NCBI GenBank assembly: GCA_020809705.1
Contig: CP085825.1
Span: forward strand, 8,246,001 to 8,310,000
DNA length: 64,000 nt
Source: Calonectria ilicicola
Taxonomy: Eukaryota; Ascomycota; Sordariomycetes; Hypocreales; Nectriaceae
Direction: 5' to 3'
Part shown: piece after piece, positions 19,426 through 30,221 of the stretch
Layout: the number at the start of each line of letters is the position of its first letter
Position numbering within the stretch: position 1 is the first letter of the stretch
Made by a program: the position numbers and the translations under genes
The notes under the pieces: model-generated
Databases searched by the model: none
Told to the model about the DNA's origin: nothing
What the model saw: the letters and a program-made list of their open reading frames with translations, nothing else

Positions 19426-22008
19426 ATGGACGAATTCAAAGAGCAAGTTCAAGAATTCTTCGCCCTCGGCAAATGTGCCTTGGAAGACCCCCAACACCGC
19501 GTCGCCTTCGTCAACATGATGACCGCACTCGGCAAAATCATCGACCGCGAGGTCGAGGAGAAGAGACCAATCGTCGAGCGCGAGGCTTCCTGCACCGCAA
19601 GAGAAAGCCACCTCGACTCGCTGGAGCAGAAGCTGAGGACAGACCAAGCCCAGCTGGCCAACGGCCTGGCCCATCTTCACCATCTCGACCTCCGAACCAA
19701 GCTCGAGGACCTCCAAAAGGCACACTGCGATGCCCTCGGCGAGGTCCGGTATGAGCTCGGCCAAGCGGCCGACCAGATCTCGTCCGTCAGAGACTGCCTG
19801 GACCAAGTGGTGCAGGACTCCATTGACACCATCGCAGCAACCGTCGAGGAAGACCTTCGAGAGCAGGCCCAGCAAATCACCACGGCCCTGCAGGCCTACG
19901 CGACAAGTGTCGAGGAGGCCATGGCATCGCAGACGAACCGCGTTAGCCAGCAGCTGGAGACAGTGCCCACGGTCGAGCAGCTCGTTGCCGCCAGGGACGC
20001 CCTCTACGGGCAGTCTGAGCGACTGGATGACTTGACCGGGGCAGCCCTCTGGCTCTCTGGTTCCATTCAAGGAATCCTGCCCCCGTTGGCTCAAACTGTT
20101 GACCAGGTGGGTGGTTTGAGCAACCAGGTTGGGCTGCTCTCTCAGCAAGTGCAAGAGCTTCCCCTTTTGCTGAGCCGCCGCATGCACAGGTTTGTGGCGG
20201 CTGGACACAGCATGATGCGGGCCGCTCGAACCTGGCGTGAGCGCGTGGATGGGCTTGGGCACACGCATTCCCAAATCATTGCGGCTCTCCCGAGGTCCAT
20301 CGACGCCTGGCGCACAAGGTACGACGAGCTGCTGGCCCGGATTGATGCGTCTGAAGCCCAAAAGGCTCAAGCAATGCAGCAACTCGCGGCAAGTCAGGCA
20401 GAAAAGACTGCTCTGGCGGCGAGGCTGCAGGAGACCAAAGACGAAAAAGCTGCCCTGTCTGCTGAAGCGCAAGAGTGCAGGTCTCGGGCGACAGCGCTAT
20501 CTGTCAAGGTGGAAGAGGCCCAGTCTCAGAATGATGCCCTAGTGGGACGTCTGAAAGAGGCTGAAACTCAAAAGCAAGACCTCTCGGTCAAGTTGCAAGA
20601 GTCTGAGACTCAAAAGCAGGGCCTCTCGGTCAAGCTGCAAGAGTCTGAGACTCTAAAGCAAGTGCTTTCGGACAGACTCGGAGAGCTCGAGGCCCAGAAA
20701 GCAAGCGTTTCTGGCAGACTGGAGGACATTCAGTCTGAAAAGACTGTTCTTGCCACCAAGCTTAAACAGTCCGAATCTCAAAACGCCGCCCTCGCAACCC
20801 GGCTCGAGCAATCCGACTCTCAAAAGGAGGTCTGCTCTGGTCAGCTAGAAGAAGCCCGTCTGCAAACCGCGGCTCTCTCTGCTCAGCTCGACGAGTCCAA
20901 CTCAACTTGGTACGCACTCGAGTCTAGTCTGAGAGAGGATGCCAAGAGCTCCAGGGCCAAGTCCGACGAGCTCGCATCCCTACTGGAAAGCTCCAAGCAG
21001 GACCTCGAGGGCAGAGTGCGCGAGCTCCAGTCTCGGCTCGACAAGACCATGGCGCAAGAGGCCCTCGAAAAAGCCCTGCAATGCCGTCTGGATGAGATGA
21101 TGCTGGCCCAGACCGACCGAGCGGTCGAGTCAAGCCGTCGCATCGACTCGCTCGAGTCGCAACTCTCTGCAGCAACCAAGGAAAAGGAAAACTTGGTTGA
21201 GAGCCACCGCGAACAGTTGGCTGCCCTCTCGGCGATCAAGGACAAGGCTGTCGACGACGTTGTAGCTTTGGAAACGGCCCTTGACGCCAGCGAAGAGGTG
21301 GTTGCCGAACTGGAGACGGCCAATCTTCAACTGCAGCAGCAGGATCAGGACAAAATGTTTCACATTGATAACATTGAGGAGAGCTGCAGGGACCTCCAGA
21401 GCCAGCTGGAAAAGGCCCAAGAAGAAAACGCCAGAATGCTCCGCGAGTCCAACGCGCAGGTGGCAGACAGGCGCGCGGATTTGCAAAAGTTTCAGCAGAC
21501 CTACAAGCGCAAGCAGGCTGAGCTGGAGAGTGTCAAGCAGGCTGAGCTGGAGAGTGTCAAGCAGGACATGGAAAACCTCCAGCTGGAGAGCCACAAGCGG
21601 CCGCGGCCTCTATCGCCCAGCGAGGACGAAGACCACCGCCTTGCGGCACACTATGCACGCCTGGTCAAAAACTCTCGAGGCATCCAAGTCACCGAGGAGA
21701 CCAATCTGAAGCTGCTAGCAATAGCGCTAGATGGGAGACCAGAGACACCCGAAGAGGTTACTAACCTGGTCAGCCTCTTGCACGGTGCAGAGGTTGGCCG
21801 TTGGTATTGCCTGGAAAGGCTGTCCCGTCAGACAGCGAGACTGTGTGCCGGCGACACCCTGCAAGCCCCGGGTGCACGATGCTGTCTGTGGTTTTGGAAT
21901 CGTCACAGCGGCGATTCCGATTTAGATTTTAGGATAATAGACTTTGTTTATTGTCATTTTTATCCCCTTGTGACTGTCCGTAGGAAATGCTCTATAGTTT
22001 ATTCTTAG
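19426..22008 (+). CDS. Gene G: 860-aa coiled-coil protein
   Basis: An intact frame. The ATG at 19,426 is chosen for its AAAATGG context; an in-frame ATG at 19,333 would add 31 residues. From about residue 30 to 740 the protein is heptad-rich (Leu/Glu/Gln/Lys/Ala), like SMC, myosin-rod or tethering proteins. Residues ~370-440 show a 14-residue repeat (LSVKLQESETQKQG-like) that matches a 42-bp DNA repeat. A basic PRPLSPSEDED segment (near 725) and a ~100-residue tail follow. The last ~40 codons are AT-rich and may be a recent extension over downstream repeat DNA. No ATPase, motor or membrane segment is seen. It is the only cluster gene not in a head-to-head pair. Confidence 0.7.
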   Translation: MDEFKEQVQEFFALGKCALEDPQHRVAFVNMMTALGKIIDREVEEKRPIVEREASCTARESHLDSLEQKLRTDQAQLANGLAHLHHLDLRTKLEDLQKAHCDALGEVRYELGQAADQISSVRDCLDQVVQDSIDTIAATVEEDLREQAQQITTALQAYATSVEEAMASQTNRVSQQLETVPTVEQLVAARDALYGQSERLDDLTGAALWLSGSIQGILPPLAQTVDQVGGLSNQVGLLSQQVQELPLLLSRRMHRFVAAGHSMMRAARTWRERVDGLGHTHSQIIAALPRSIDAWRTRYDELLARIDASEAQKAQAMQQLAASQAEKTALAARLQETKDEKAALSAEAQECRSRATALSVKVEEAQSQNDALVGRLKEAETQKQDLSVKLQESETQKQGLSVKLQESETLKQVLSDRLGELEAQKASVSGRLEDIQSEKTVLATKLKQSESQNAALATRLEQSDSQKEVCSGQLEEARLQTAALSAQLDESNSTWYALESSLREDAKSSRAKSDELASLLESSKQDLEGRVRELQSRLDKTMAQEALEKALQCRLDEMMLAQTDRAVESSRRIDSLESQLSAATKEKENLVESHREQLAALSAIKDKAVDDVVALETALDASEEVVAELETANLQLQQQDQDKMFHIDNIEESCRDLQSQLEKAQEENARMLRESNAQVADRRADLQKFQQTYKRKQAELESVKQAELESVKQDMENLQLESHKRPRPLSPSEDEDHRLAAHYARLVKNSRGIQVTEETNLKLLAIALDGRPETPEEVTNLVSLLHGAEVGRWYCLERLSRQTARLCAGDTLQAPGARCCLWFWNRHSGDSDLDFRIIDFVYCHFYPLVTVRRKCSIVYS

Positions 22009-22106
22009 CCTGACAATCTGTGATTCATCCCCCAGTTGACATTAAAGTAAAATTCTTTATACATAAATAATATTATATAGTATTATTTATTTTAAATTTC
22101 CTATTC

Positions 22107-22336
22107 TTACCACATCATTGCAGAGCCTTTGCCCAAAGGTGGCTGAAGGTGAACAGGTGCTTTTCAGGCAGGCCTTTAGTTTTCTCTCATTGGTGGCTTA
22201 GAATGATTGGTGCCCTGGAACAGCAGCGTTGGGTGGGACCCCCTCTTGAGGTAAAGTACTTTCCGGCCAAGCTACAGTGAGGTCATGAAAGATCCTCACA
22301 GGAATACGCACCGTCTACAGTTTGATGGGACCACTG
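22107..22336. repeat. Dispersed repeat R1, copy 1
   Basis: About 230 bp that match 44,122-44,369. Shared blocks include CCTTTAGTTTTCTCT, GGTGGCTTAGAATGAT, CCCTGGAACAGCAG, CCAAGCTACAGTGAGGTCATGA and CGTCTACAGTTTGATGG. It follows an AT-rich stretch (22,030-22,105). The function is unknown; it may be a fragment of a transposable element. Confidence 0.7.
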
Positions 22337-22559
22337 TACGCCAGAAGAGAGACGCAGTAGACATCGGGCCCCCAAGCAGAGCCAACGGGAGGCGCCTTGC
22401 TTCTTCTCGTTTTGACCAAGGAGAGCCAGCCTGATTTGCCTTCGTTATCACAGAGTTCCAATCCCAAAAGATTGGAAGACTTAAACTTGGACCTCCGCCT
22501 ATAGGTAGCATAAACCTGTATGGCCCCTATTAAGCCCATAGAGGTCTGAAGGGATGTTC

Positions 22560-22960
22560 AATTACCTGGCAGTGGCATGGGGTTGTCTGCTGCTTAATGT
22601 GTTTGCACAAGAGCATTAGCTGCATAAGGGCATAACTTTTGCCGCCAGGTGCCAGCAGGCAGTGCAATTTAACTTGGCGAAAAAAAAAGAAACATACCAC
22701 AGACGTTTGTGCTCTTTCGTTTTAATTCCTCATATCAACACTGCCATTACCATCGCCAACCCGAACATGAACAACGGCCAGCAGCAGAATGGACTATGGG
22801 GCAGTGCCCGAGCAGGCCAGTTTCAACCCAAACATGAACAACTGCTGGTGCCGTTACCATCGCCAACCCGAACATGAACAACCGCCGGCGTCGTTACCAT
22901 CACCAACCCGAACATGAACAACGGCAGCAACCCCAAGAACAACGGCCAGCAAGATCGGTA
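22560..22960 (+). pseudogene. Decayed copy of the gene D promoter and 5' end
   Basis: The segment aligns by eye to 12,480-12,760. It has the same promoter blocks, a poly-A run where gene D has AAAAAA, then CTTTCGTTTT and CATATCAACAC. An ATG region follows with a short Asn/Gln start (NGQQQNGLWG, compare gene D's NNGQQ and GPWG). The similarity then ends. A ~30-bp unit (ACCATCGCCAACCCGAACAT) is present three times (about 22,747, 22,855 and 22,895). No frame continues, so it is a relic of a second gene D-like locus. Confidence 0.65.
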
Positions 22961-23139
22961 AGAATGGCATATCATGTGCGTTGGACTGCAAAAAGATTGT
23001 TTTTTACCTTCTGTTAGCGATAGCCTCTTTTTCCTTCTTCAGACAAGTTGAACCTAGGCCCTCTTGGTTCCTCGTCTCTTTTACACCTTCATCATCAGCC
23101 ATCTATAGCAAGGCTGATGCAGATTCCATTAGCTTAGGC

Positions 23140-25345
23140 TCAAGAAACCTGCAGTTTCTTTGATTCCAATGGCTTCCAAAGGTAGCCGTTCAAGTTTCGA
23201 AATGGAGGGTTCTCGTGCATTCTTTTATTACAAAGATCCTTTACAGCAAGCGGGTTGTTTTCCCAGTCCTTAAGAAATAAACGGCTTTCTGAAGGCCTCT
23301 TTGAGTCTGACATTGCATGACCTGCAAAATGGAAAATCTTGCATGTTTGTAAATGTTTGAGAATATCGTCGTTGCAGGGAGCAGGGATGAGGGGCTGTAG
23401 CCGAAGCGATGGGCATAAATCCTTCAACATGTCTACCTCAACATCGGCAAAGTCAAGGGTTCCATGCCCTTTTGTTTCGCGCATAGCCACAAGAAGAGCA
23501 GAGTCTTCCTCAGACCTTGGGGCACGGCGTCGGCGCCCGTAAATCAACGTCTTGATGGACGACGCATATGATGACATGACTCTGTCTATGACTGTATTGG
23601 TAGACCCTGGGGTATGGTATCCCGCTGCATGAAGGGGTAGCTGGTTGAGCATGCCTGCGGAAATCCACCATACCCGAGGCCAATTGTTATCGGAGGCGGG
23701 TTCATTGAAACCAAGAGCCTCGAGATATGGGCAACAAATGGTGTCCCAGAGACATTCCAAGACAGACTTCGTGTATTGTTTATCCTTGGTGCGTTTTTCG
23801 ACTTCTTTCGTCGTCAAATTAACAAGTTCCAAGACCCTGATCTGATTGCGTTCAATAAGAAACGCGTCGCAACGACCCGTGGTTAAATTAATAGTAATAA
23901 TCGGATGTGGATCTGCCATGGCCATTACCTCTTCAGCAGTGGTCTGGAGAAGGAAATGAGTAAAACCAGGCTTAGAACGGATCTTTCAACAATTTTATTA
24001 AATTTGCGCTCTGCGTCACGGCGTTTTTCATGAGATCCTGCGGCAATACTGGCAGAGTGATTTAGTGGCAATAGCACTTCCGGTTGTGAATCTAGCTCAT
24101 CTCGAAGGGATGTGAATTCCTTTGCCATATGATAGTGTTTTCGTTCGAGATCAGAAACATCCCCGCGTAGACCCATTGATAGACTGACAATGATACTGCG
24201 GCCAACTTCAAAAAGTTTCAAGGCTTGATACGGACCTCTTCATGCATTGAGAGCAACCCCTGCTGCCACGGAAGCCAAGCTAGAGATAGCTGTGAGCATG
24301 CGCTCCTTATCAGCGTCCTTCAATGATCGCCTACCTGGAGCAGTGAGAAGCTCTAGAGCACCTTGTAATAGGGCATTCGAATCGTCCCATTTCAACTGCC
24401 TTGCAGAAACAAGTGCAGCCTTATTAGCTACATCAATACGTGTCAACGGGCGGGCACCGAAAGTATCCAGGCTTCTTCATACAATGATAGACAATAGACA
24501 ATATTGTCTTTGTAAACGGACAGTACATTGTCGAAGTCTCCCAAGCCATTTGGTTCACATCGCTAGGTTAACACGTCCGCTAATGATTTTAACCAAGTTG
24601 CTCTATACATGTGGTCTTTTGGAGCAATTTTGATGCATTCTTTCGTGGCCTCGATAGCGCGATCAAGGTCGTTGATTGAGCCGGTCTGTCCATATTTCAA
24701 TGTTAGCGCCGTTCCCAGGCCGTCATCTGTGGAATCTACTGCCATATTTGCAACTTTAACAGCGTGGTAAAGGTCATCCTTTGAACCGGTTTGATGGAAT
24801 CTCTGATGAAACCATCCTCCAATATTGTGCAAGTAACGGGCTTTATTGGGGTCATCATCAGGTGCAAGCTTCACTGCCATGCTTGCAAACTTGATTGCCT
24901 CATCAATGTCAGTCAGCAAGCCGGTCCGGCTATACCGACTGGCAATCTGGATCCCAAGATTATTCAGAATGCCTGCTTGTTCGGTGTTGGAATAATTCTG
25001 GGGTATCTCGTTTAATACCACATTTGCGATATTAATAGCATAATCAACATCATCCATCAGACCAGTTCGCTCAAATCTCATGGCTAGCAAAGTTCCAAGA
25101 TTAATCAATCTGATGGCCTTTTCCGGATGGCCATTAGGTGTGGCATCAACTGCCGCATTTGTACTTCCAATGCTCTGGTGCAGGTCATCAAGTAATCCAG
25201 TCTGCTCGAACCGCCATTTCAATAAAGTTGCAAGTTTAATTAGTTCCTTAGGTCGGTCGGGATCATCTTTAGGGATTCTATCCAGTACTTTACTGTTAAC
25301 ACTGGCTTCCGGTATGGGTAGGATTTCTTTAATAGATGCTGCAAT
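23140..25345 (-). pseudogene. TPR-CHAT protein remnant
   Basis: Fungal TPR-CHAT proteins join tetratricopeptide repeats to a caspase-like CHAT protease. Here 24,563-25,345 encodes at least four TPR units with the recurring FEQTGLLDDL-type motif. 23,925-24,470 is the helical linker (LKLFEVGRSII). 23,180-23,925 is the CHAT domain, with IITINLTTGRCDAFLI, LPLHAAGYH and the His box FHFAGHA. Lesions are an in-frame TAG near 24,572, frame changes near 24,465 and 23,985, a TGA at 24,238, and an abrupt end at about 23,180. The segment that should carry the catalytic Cys (SACxTG) is missing and unrelated sequence follows. The 5' end is also unclear. It is almost certainly inactive. Confidence 0.7.
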
Positions 25346-25548
25346 ATAGAGTCAAGGGCTTTCCCAACTAGCCGGATTCCCTACCCGCAAGGAAGCCCAA
25401 GTCGGGAATTCCCAACTGCTGACAGAAAATATCAATAGAACAAGCGTCTTTCAATTGGCAGTCTTATCAAACTCCAAAGCTAAATCTTTAATCTAGAGAC
25501 AAAGTTAGGGGACGTGTCCAAAGGTGCAAAGATGTAATATCAAGCCAG

Positions 25549-27082
25549 TCAACATACCTCCTCGAGCTTGAGAACAGAAAGCTTAATATTCCTATTGATC
25601 CATGACGTGCGATTTTTCAAAGCATTCGCATCAACTCCTTTCCGGATGCCTCCAAGCTTGGTTAAAAGGGTTCCATAATTAGAGTATTGGGAGTCAAACA
25701 GCTTTTGCAACTCTTGGGCGGCAGCAAGAGCGTTGGCCATTTGCGGAACCAGAATCCGAATCTGCAATGTCAATGCGGCTACCATGCTGATGTATCTCCT
25801 CAGACTTATTTTTTCCTTTGTATGACTTTTTTCGAGTTTCAATATCTCATTGTACCTATTCTTGGCCTTTTCGCTTCGGAAAAGATCCCACAACACGCCA
25901 AAAATGTCCCCTTCTGCGCCAGCGCCCGGGTTGGGTCTGTGCTGGTCCTGTGGGGGGGGTTTTCAAGTCAGTTAATGTTTATATTCAGAGAGCTTGGGCC
26001 ATTCACCATATTTTTTCTTTCTTTTGCAGCATCTTCAATGTCTTTCTCGATTTCTCGCTGAAGGCGTTCGACCTCTGCGTCCAACAGCTTGTTGAATGGC
26101 TTGACATCCTCGCCATTCCGATCGATGATTTTTTCACCCGTCACTCGGTCAGTGACAGGTCCATCGCAGAATTGCCGTTGAAGAAATTTGCCGTTCTTCT
26201 CATCCTTGGTGGTATTGGTTATAAACTGGGAAAAGTATATCAGTGGTCTGCACTTTTTGAGTCAAAGGAAGGGCTTGACATCATCCTCTAGTTCTCATAT
26301 GGGAGGCCGAAAACCAAATTTCGTAAACTTACAGAGCTCAGTTTCATCACAATGTCCAAAACTTTGTCTCCCTGGTCTTTCGCCGTGTCTCTCAACTGTT
26401 CTACAACCATTCTCGCACCTTCGAGAGCCTCTTTGAACCTGGCGTCTTTGCTATTTTCCAAGTAATATGGGTCAAGGAGGACAGAGATTTGCTCTTTGAA
26501 ATTAATATCCGCTTCGCCCTTCAACAACGCTATGGCCTCCTCGGCATACTGGATGGACCCTCTCCCCGATACCGCTATCCGGTCGATGTTAGAGTATGGC
26601 AACAGCAAAAGGAAAAGCGGCGCGCCACTCACTCAGCAATCCAAGTCCATTGTTAGAGAAGTCCTGACAGTTGTTGGCAATTGAAATGACAACATCTCGC
26701 GTATACTGTATTGGAGTGAGTTTTTGATCAAACATCTCACCATGGAATTGCATATACTTTGTGAATGCCCGGATCAATATCCTCTAATACTTTGGCCCCC
26801 TCTTTTGGATAGGTGGTCTCGAATTCTTTGTCCGATTTTGGAAATTGAATTCCCCCTTTGATGTACAAGCGGATATCTGACCTGATGAGCGAATCATTTA
26901 TTTGACATCCCGGGAGCAGGTGTACCGTAATATCCCTGTGTCTTGAGGATAAACCGGGGCGACGCCTTTGCGTCATCTCTTAGGAAAGACTTTGGACCGT
27001 TGACCAGAATTTCTGTGAGGGACTCCTTGATGGCCTTGTCATCATCGCTCACAGGCTGCCACTCATCCACGCTTGATGTCAT
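25549..27082 (-). CDS. Alpha-helical pore-forming-type protein (XaxA-like), multi-exon
   Basis: A spliced minus-strand gene starting at ATG 27,082, with at least five exons. Likely introns include one near 26,890-26,940 and one beginning at a GTATAT near 26,758. The protein is mostly long amphipathic helices. The N-terminal half has a G-x-x-F-P turn, a His before a YTRDVV helix and an IANNCQDFS segment. That order recalls the alpha-xenorhabdolysin A family, whose members insert long helices into membranes. The C-terminal half is helical with a Leu/Ala-rich, possibly membrane-active stretch (MVAALTLQI). No signal peptide is seen, so it is probably cytosolic. The family call is inference from overall pattern, and the 3' end is uncertain. 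It is divergent from the MACPF gene. Confidence 0.45.
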
Positions 27083-27834
27083 TTTAGTATGTGGCGGATA
27101 GTTCTGATGCCACGTTGGGATTTATGAAGAGAATTCACAAAACAAATGGTGGAGGTTCTACTTTCCAGAAGGCAAAGAGGCGAGCTGAATGACAGAAACG
27201 TTGCACTGCATATATACACTAATGTGGGTCAGCACCTCAGTGTACCGTACCTTTCACTTCTGCCGGTGACGTAGCGGTATTTATTGCGCAATAGTTAGTG
27301 ACGAGTTTGACTTGGGTGGATGACGTTCTTGGAAACCTTTATTATTTCCTGTGCGCAAACTTCACCTGAACTTCGCCGTGACGTGAATGTTATGTCGTTG
27401 TCATAACTGGCATTTACCAATCGCAGTATGCCGGAGCCAATCACCTTTTTTGTGAGACAAGATTATGAAATGCGCTTTCTATGCAGATTTCTACAAAGAT
27501 AAGAGGACACATTGTCATTGGATGCGATACTAGATTTCGGGCCTCATTTCCATTAGCTGCAGTTTTTCAGGCTTAGCGGCCCACCTCTCGGGCCTCACTT
27601 CCATTAGCCACAGAAAGCGGAGACCAATACTCAAAGTGCCATGCTCTTGCTAAATCTGTTTGGGCTTCGCCGTTGGAGTTGCGTCATCATCGCTTTATCA
27701 GGTATCCCTTAAAAGGTCGTGGTCACAGGCGGGGTATAATACATCTCCATTTAAGGATACGCTTTCTTGTAAGCCCATGAGATTGGGCCTGCTACTGCTC
27801 AAACAAGTCTTCAAGACCTTAAACTACATCCCAC
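27083..27834. promoter_or_regulatory. Intergenic region of the divergent pore-forming pair
   Basis: About 750 bp between two outward-facing starts. It contains two imperfect copies of CGGGCCTCA(C/T)TTCCATTAGC (27,538-27,558 and 27,588-27,608). No other element is recognised. A shared promoter is plausible from the layout. Confidence 0.4.
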
Positions 27835-30221
27835 ATGCCCGATACCCCAAAGCCCAACACTGAAAGCCCCTCTGAGGGAAGTTCTAAATTATTTTGGCCA
27901 AAGTTTCAGATCAACATCAGTGGCAAGGATGCAGCTCCTTTTCCATCCTTTCCAGGTATCGACCTAAGTAAGGGAAATCCCGACAAAATTTTGCTGTCTG
28001 CTATTCGAGATCATGCGGGAATGTGAGTCAACAAATTAGATGATCTTGCAACGCCACACGATAGGTTTAGTTCAATTATGCTCATACCACGAAAACGCAG
28101 CTCCCCAAAGCTCAAATTTACCACCGACGATAAGAGTTTCGTAGATGATAAAACCTCACTTGCCTACTATCTAGCATTAGCAGGTGAAGTACGAATCTCG
28201 TAAAACTTGTCATCTGAAGCAGACTTACTTACACTTTACAATAGACAAGACTGAAAGCAAGAAAGGAGGCACATGAATCAGATGGAACCATCATCACTGT
28301 CAATCTCAAGCTCCTTGCGGCAAGTCCAGAGAATAAATCGTCCAAGCACGTTGTACCTGACAAGGCTCTGCAAGACGATATTAAAGGCGTACTGGAAAGC
28401 ATTGACAACAAAAATGGTGTAAAACTTGGTGATGTGGAAGCGCTGTCAAAGAGGCTAGGGAAGCTCAGTGCTGATTCTATGGATTTTGCAACCAGCAGTA
28501 GGTGAGGCATTGCATCCTTTTGCTGCTAGTCTTCCTAATGTCCAACCTCCTGCTAGTTCTATCAAGATCAGCGATGCACACGATCTCACTGAAGTCCAAT
28601 GGGCTCGTATCTTGTTGAACAATCGTGCTCTGCATGGATACTATTTTGATGAAGCGAGAGGGGTCATGCGAAAGGCTCGCAAGAGAGGTAAGCCATGTCA
28701 TAAGCCGTCCCTACATGTTTGGGTTGTTGACTCGCTGCAGCATTTAAACTTGCATCTCCCAAGCCAAAAGGCGACGGTACAGCAACGAACGTGAGAATGG
28801 TCCCACTGTGACACTTGGCCGTGGTTGACAGCCTCATGTCTAGAATCCTCTACCCCCATTTCCGCCTTTCTATGTTCACGACGAGGCAGACGTCGAGGTA
28901 ACAGAGACACGAAACGCGTTTCAGAATTCCCTGGCAACTCAGGGATTCAGTGCTACTTTCGTAAAAGCTGCTTCGTGAGTCTTGTGGTTATTCATGTGAT
29001 GGGAAAGGGGAAACAGAGATTTGCTAATTATTATTCCTGTGTAGTGGCATTGGGGGAAATGAAAAGCTGGCAACTAGCGGATCTGTCTCCAAAACATCAG
29101 ACGAAGAGCATTCAAATGCTTCAAAGAGTGCTAGCACAAGCACTTTTGAAAACTTGGTTGTTTCCTACAAAGTATTTCTAATTGATATTGGACAGATTTA
29201 CATGAAACTAACCACTATTGATAGTTTCCCCGCGCCGTCATCGATTTCGATGCGGACTGCTTAGAGCTTACCCCTGATTGCATTAAGCAGGCGCAAGACA
29301 TAAAGACCCCGCAAGATGTAGACCAATTCTATCATGATTACGGTCAGTCTCTTCATATTCGTGATAGAAAGGAACTGTGTTGCTAAATTTACACTCTAGG
29401 AAACGTATTCGCGGCGAAACTTACTCTTGGTGGGGAGTTGTATTGTACCCGGAGCTTGACTGAAGTTGAAAGGACGAATCTAGGAGCTACCAAAGATAGC
29501 GTGAAGTCTGCCGCGGGTTTTAGCATTTCGAGCTCATACATCAGTGGAGGCATTAGCGGCGGCTCCAAGGAATCAAAAGACAGCAATTCGACAGATCAGC
29601 AGCTGCGTCAAAGTCTGCGACTTGCATGGCACGCGAGGGGTGGCAATACCCTTCTATGCTCCAAGTATGTTCAATGCATCCGTTGCACTGCCTCTTCAAG
29701 TTGTGCCATTTCTAACGTCACCTTGCAAAGTCCCCCAGAGTGGGCCCCAACCGTGGGAGACCACAACCTCTGGCGCATCATGAATGTAGGGCTTTCTCTC
29801 GGTTTTAAAATAACTCTGGTGTTCATGAATTGAAGCTAATAAACTTTTGGTATGCTTACAGCAAGAATGCGTCGTCCATATGAGAAAGTTTATTGAGAGA
29901 ATCAACATTGACGTTGCTGAACGTCTAGCATCACCTGGCATGAAAGATGATGCCGAAAACGATAACGAAAACAAGATAAGAGATCTTCTCCGCCAGATAT
30001 TTGATGGAAAAAGTGATACTTCGTTGGGAAATGAAGGAAAGGCTATCAAAAAATTCTTTGAGAGCGATAGTTTTGACGTTGAAGAGTATAATGATGCCTT
30101 GGATGTGGATGAGGCAGATAGTAAGTGGACAAGAAAAAAGAATTGGAAAGAGATGAATCTGGAAGAAAAGTGCCACGTTGGATTCATTGCATGGCAAAAA
30201 GGTGTTGTCATATTGCATTGA
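27835..30221 (+). CDS. MACPF (perforin-like) domain protein, multi-exon
   Basis: A gene with about nine short GT-AG introns (for example 28,023-28,070, 28,189-28,244, and one near 29,787-29,861), starting at ATG 27,835. Family signals in order: PPFYVHDEADVEVTETRNAF (near 28,870-28,935), an FPRAVIDFDADCLEL block (near 29,235), then LTLGGELYCTRS (near 29,425), a Gly/Ser-rich hairpin region (29,510-29,590), and the C-terminal signature ending CSNPPEW and TVGDHNLWRI (29,650-29,790). MACPF proteins oligomerise into membrane pores. The N-terminal ~300 residues, charged and helical, are of unknown role. No signal peptide is seen. Splice sites keep the frame open, so the gene is probably intact. It may act in cell death, defence or competition, which is inference. 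Confidence 0.7.
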
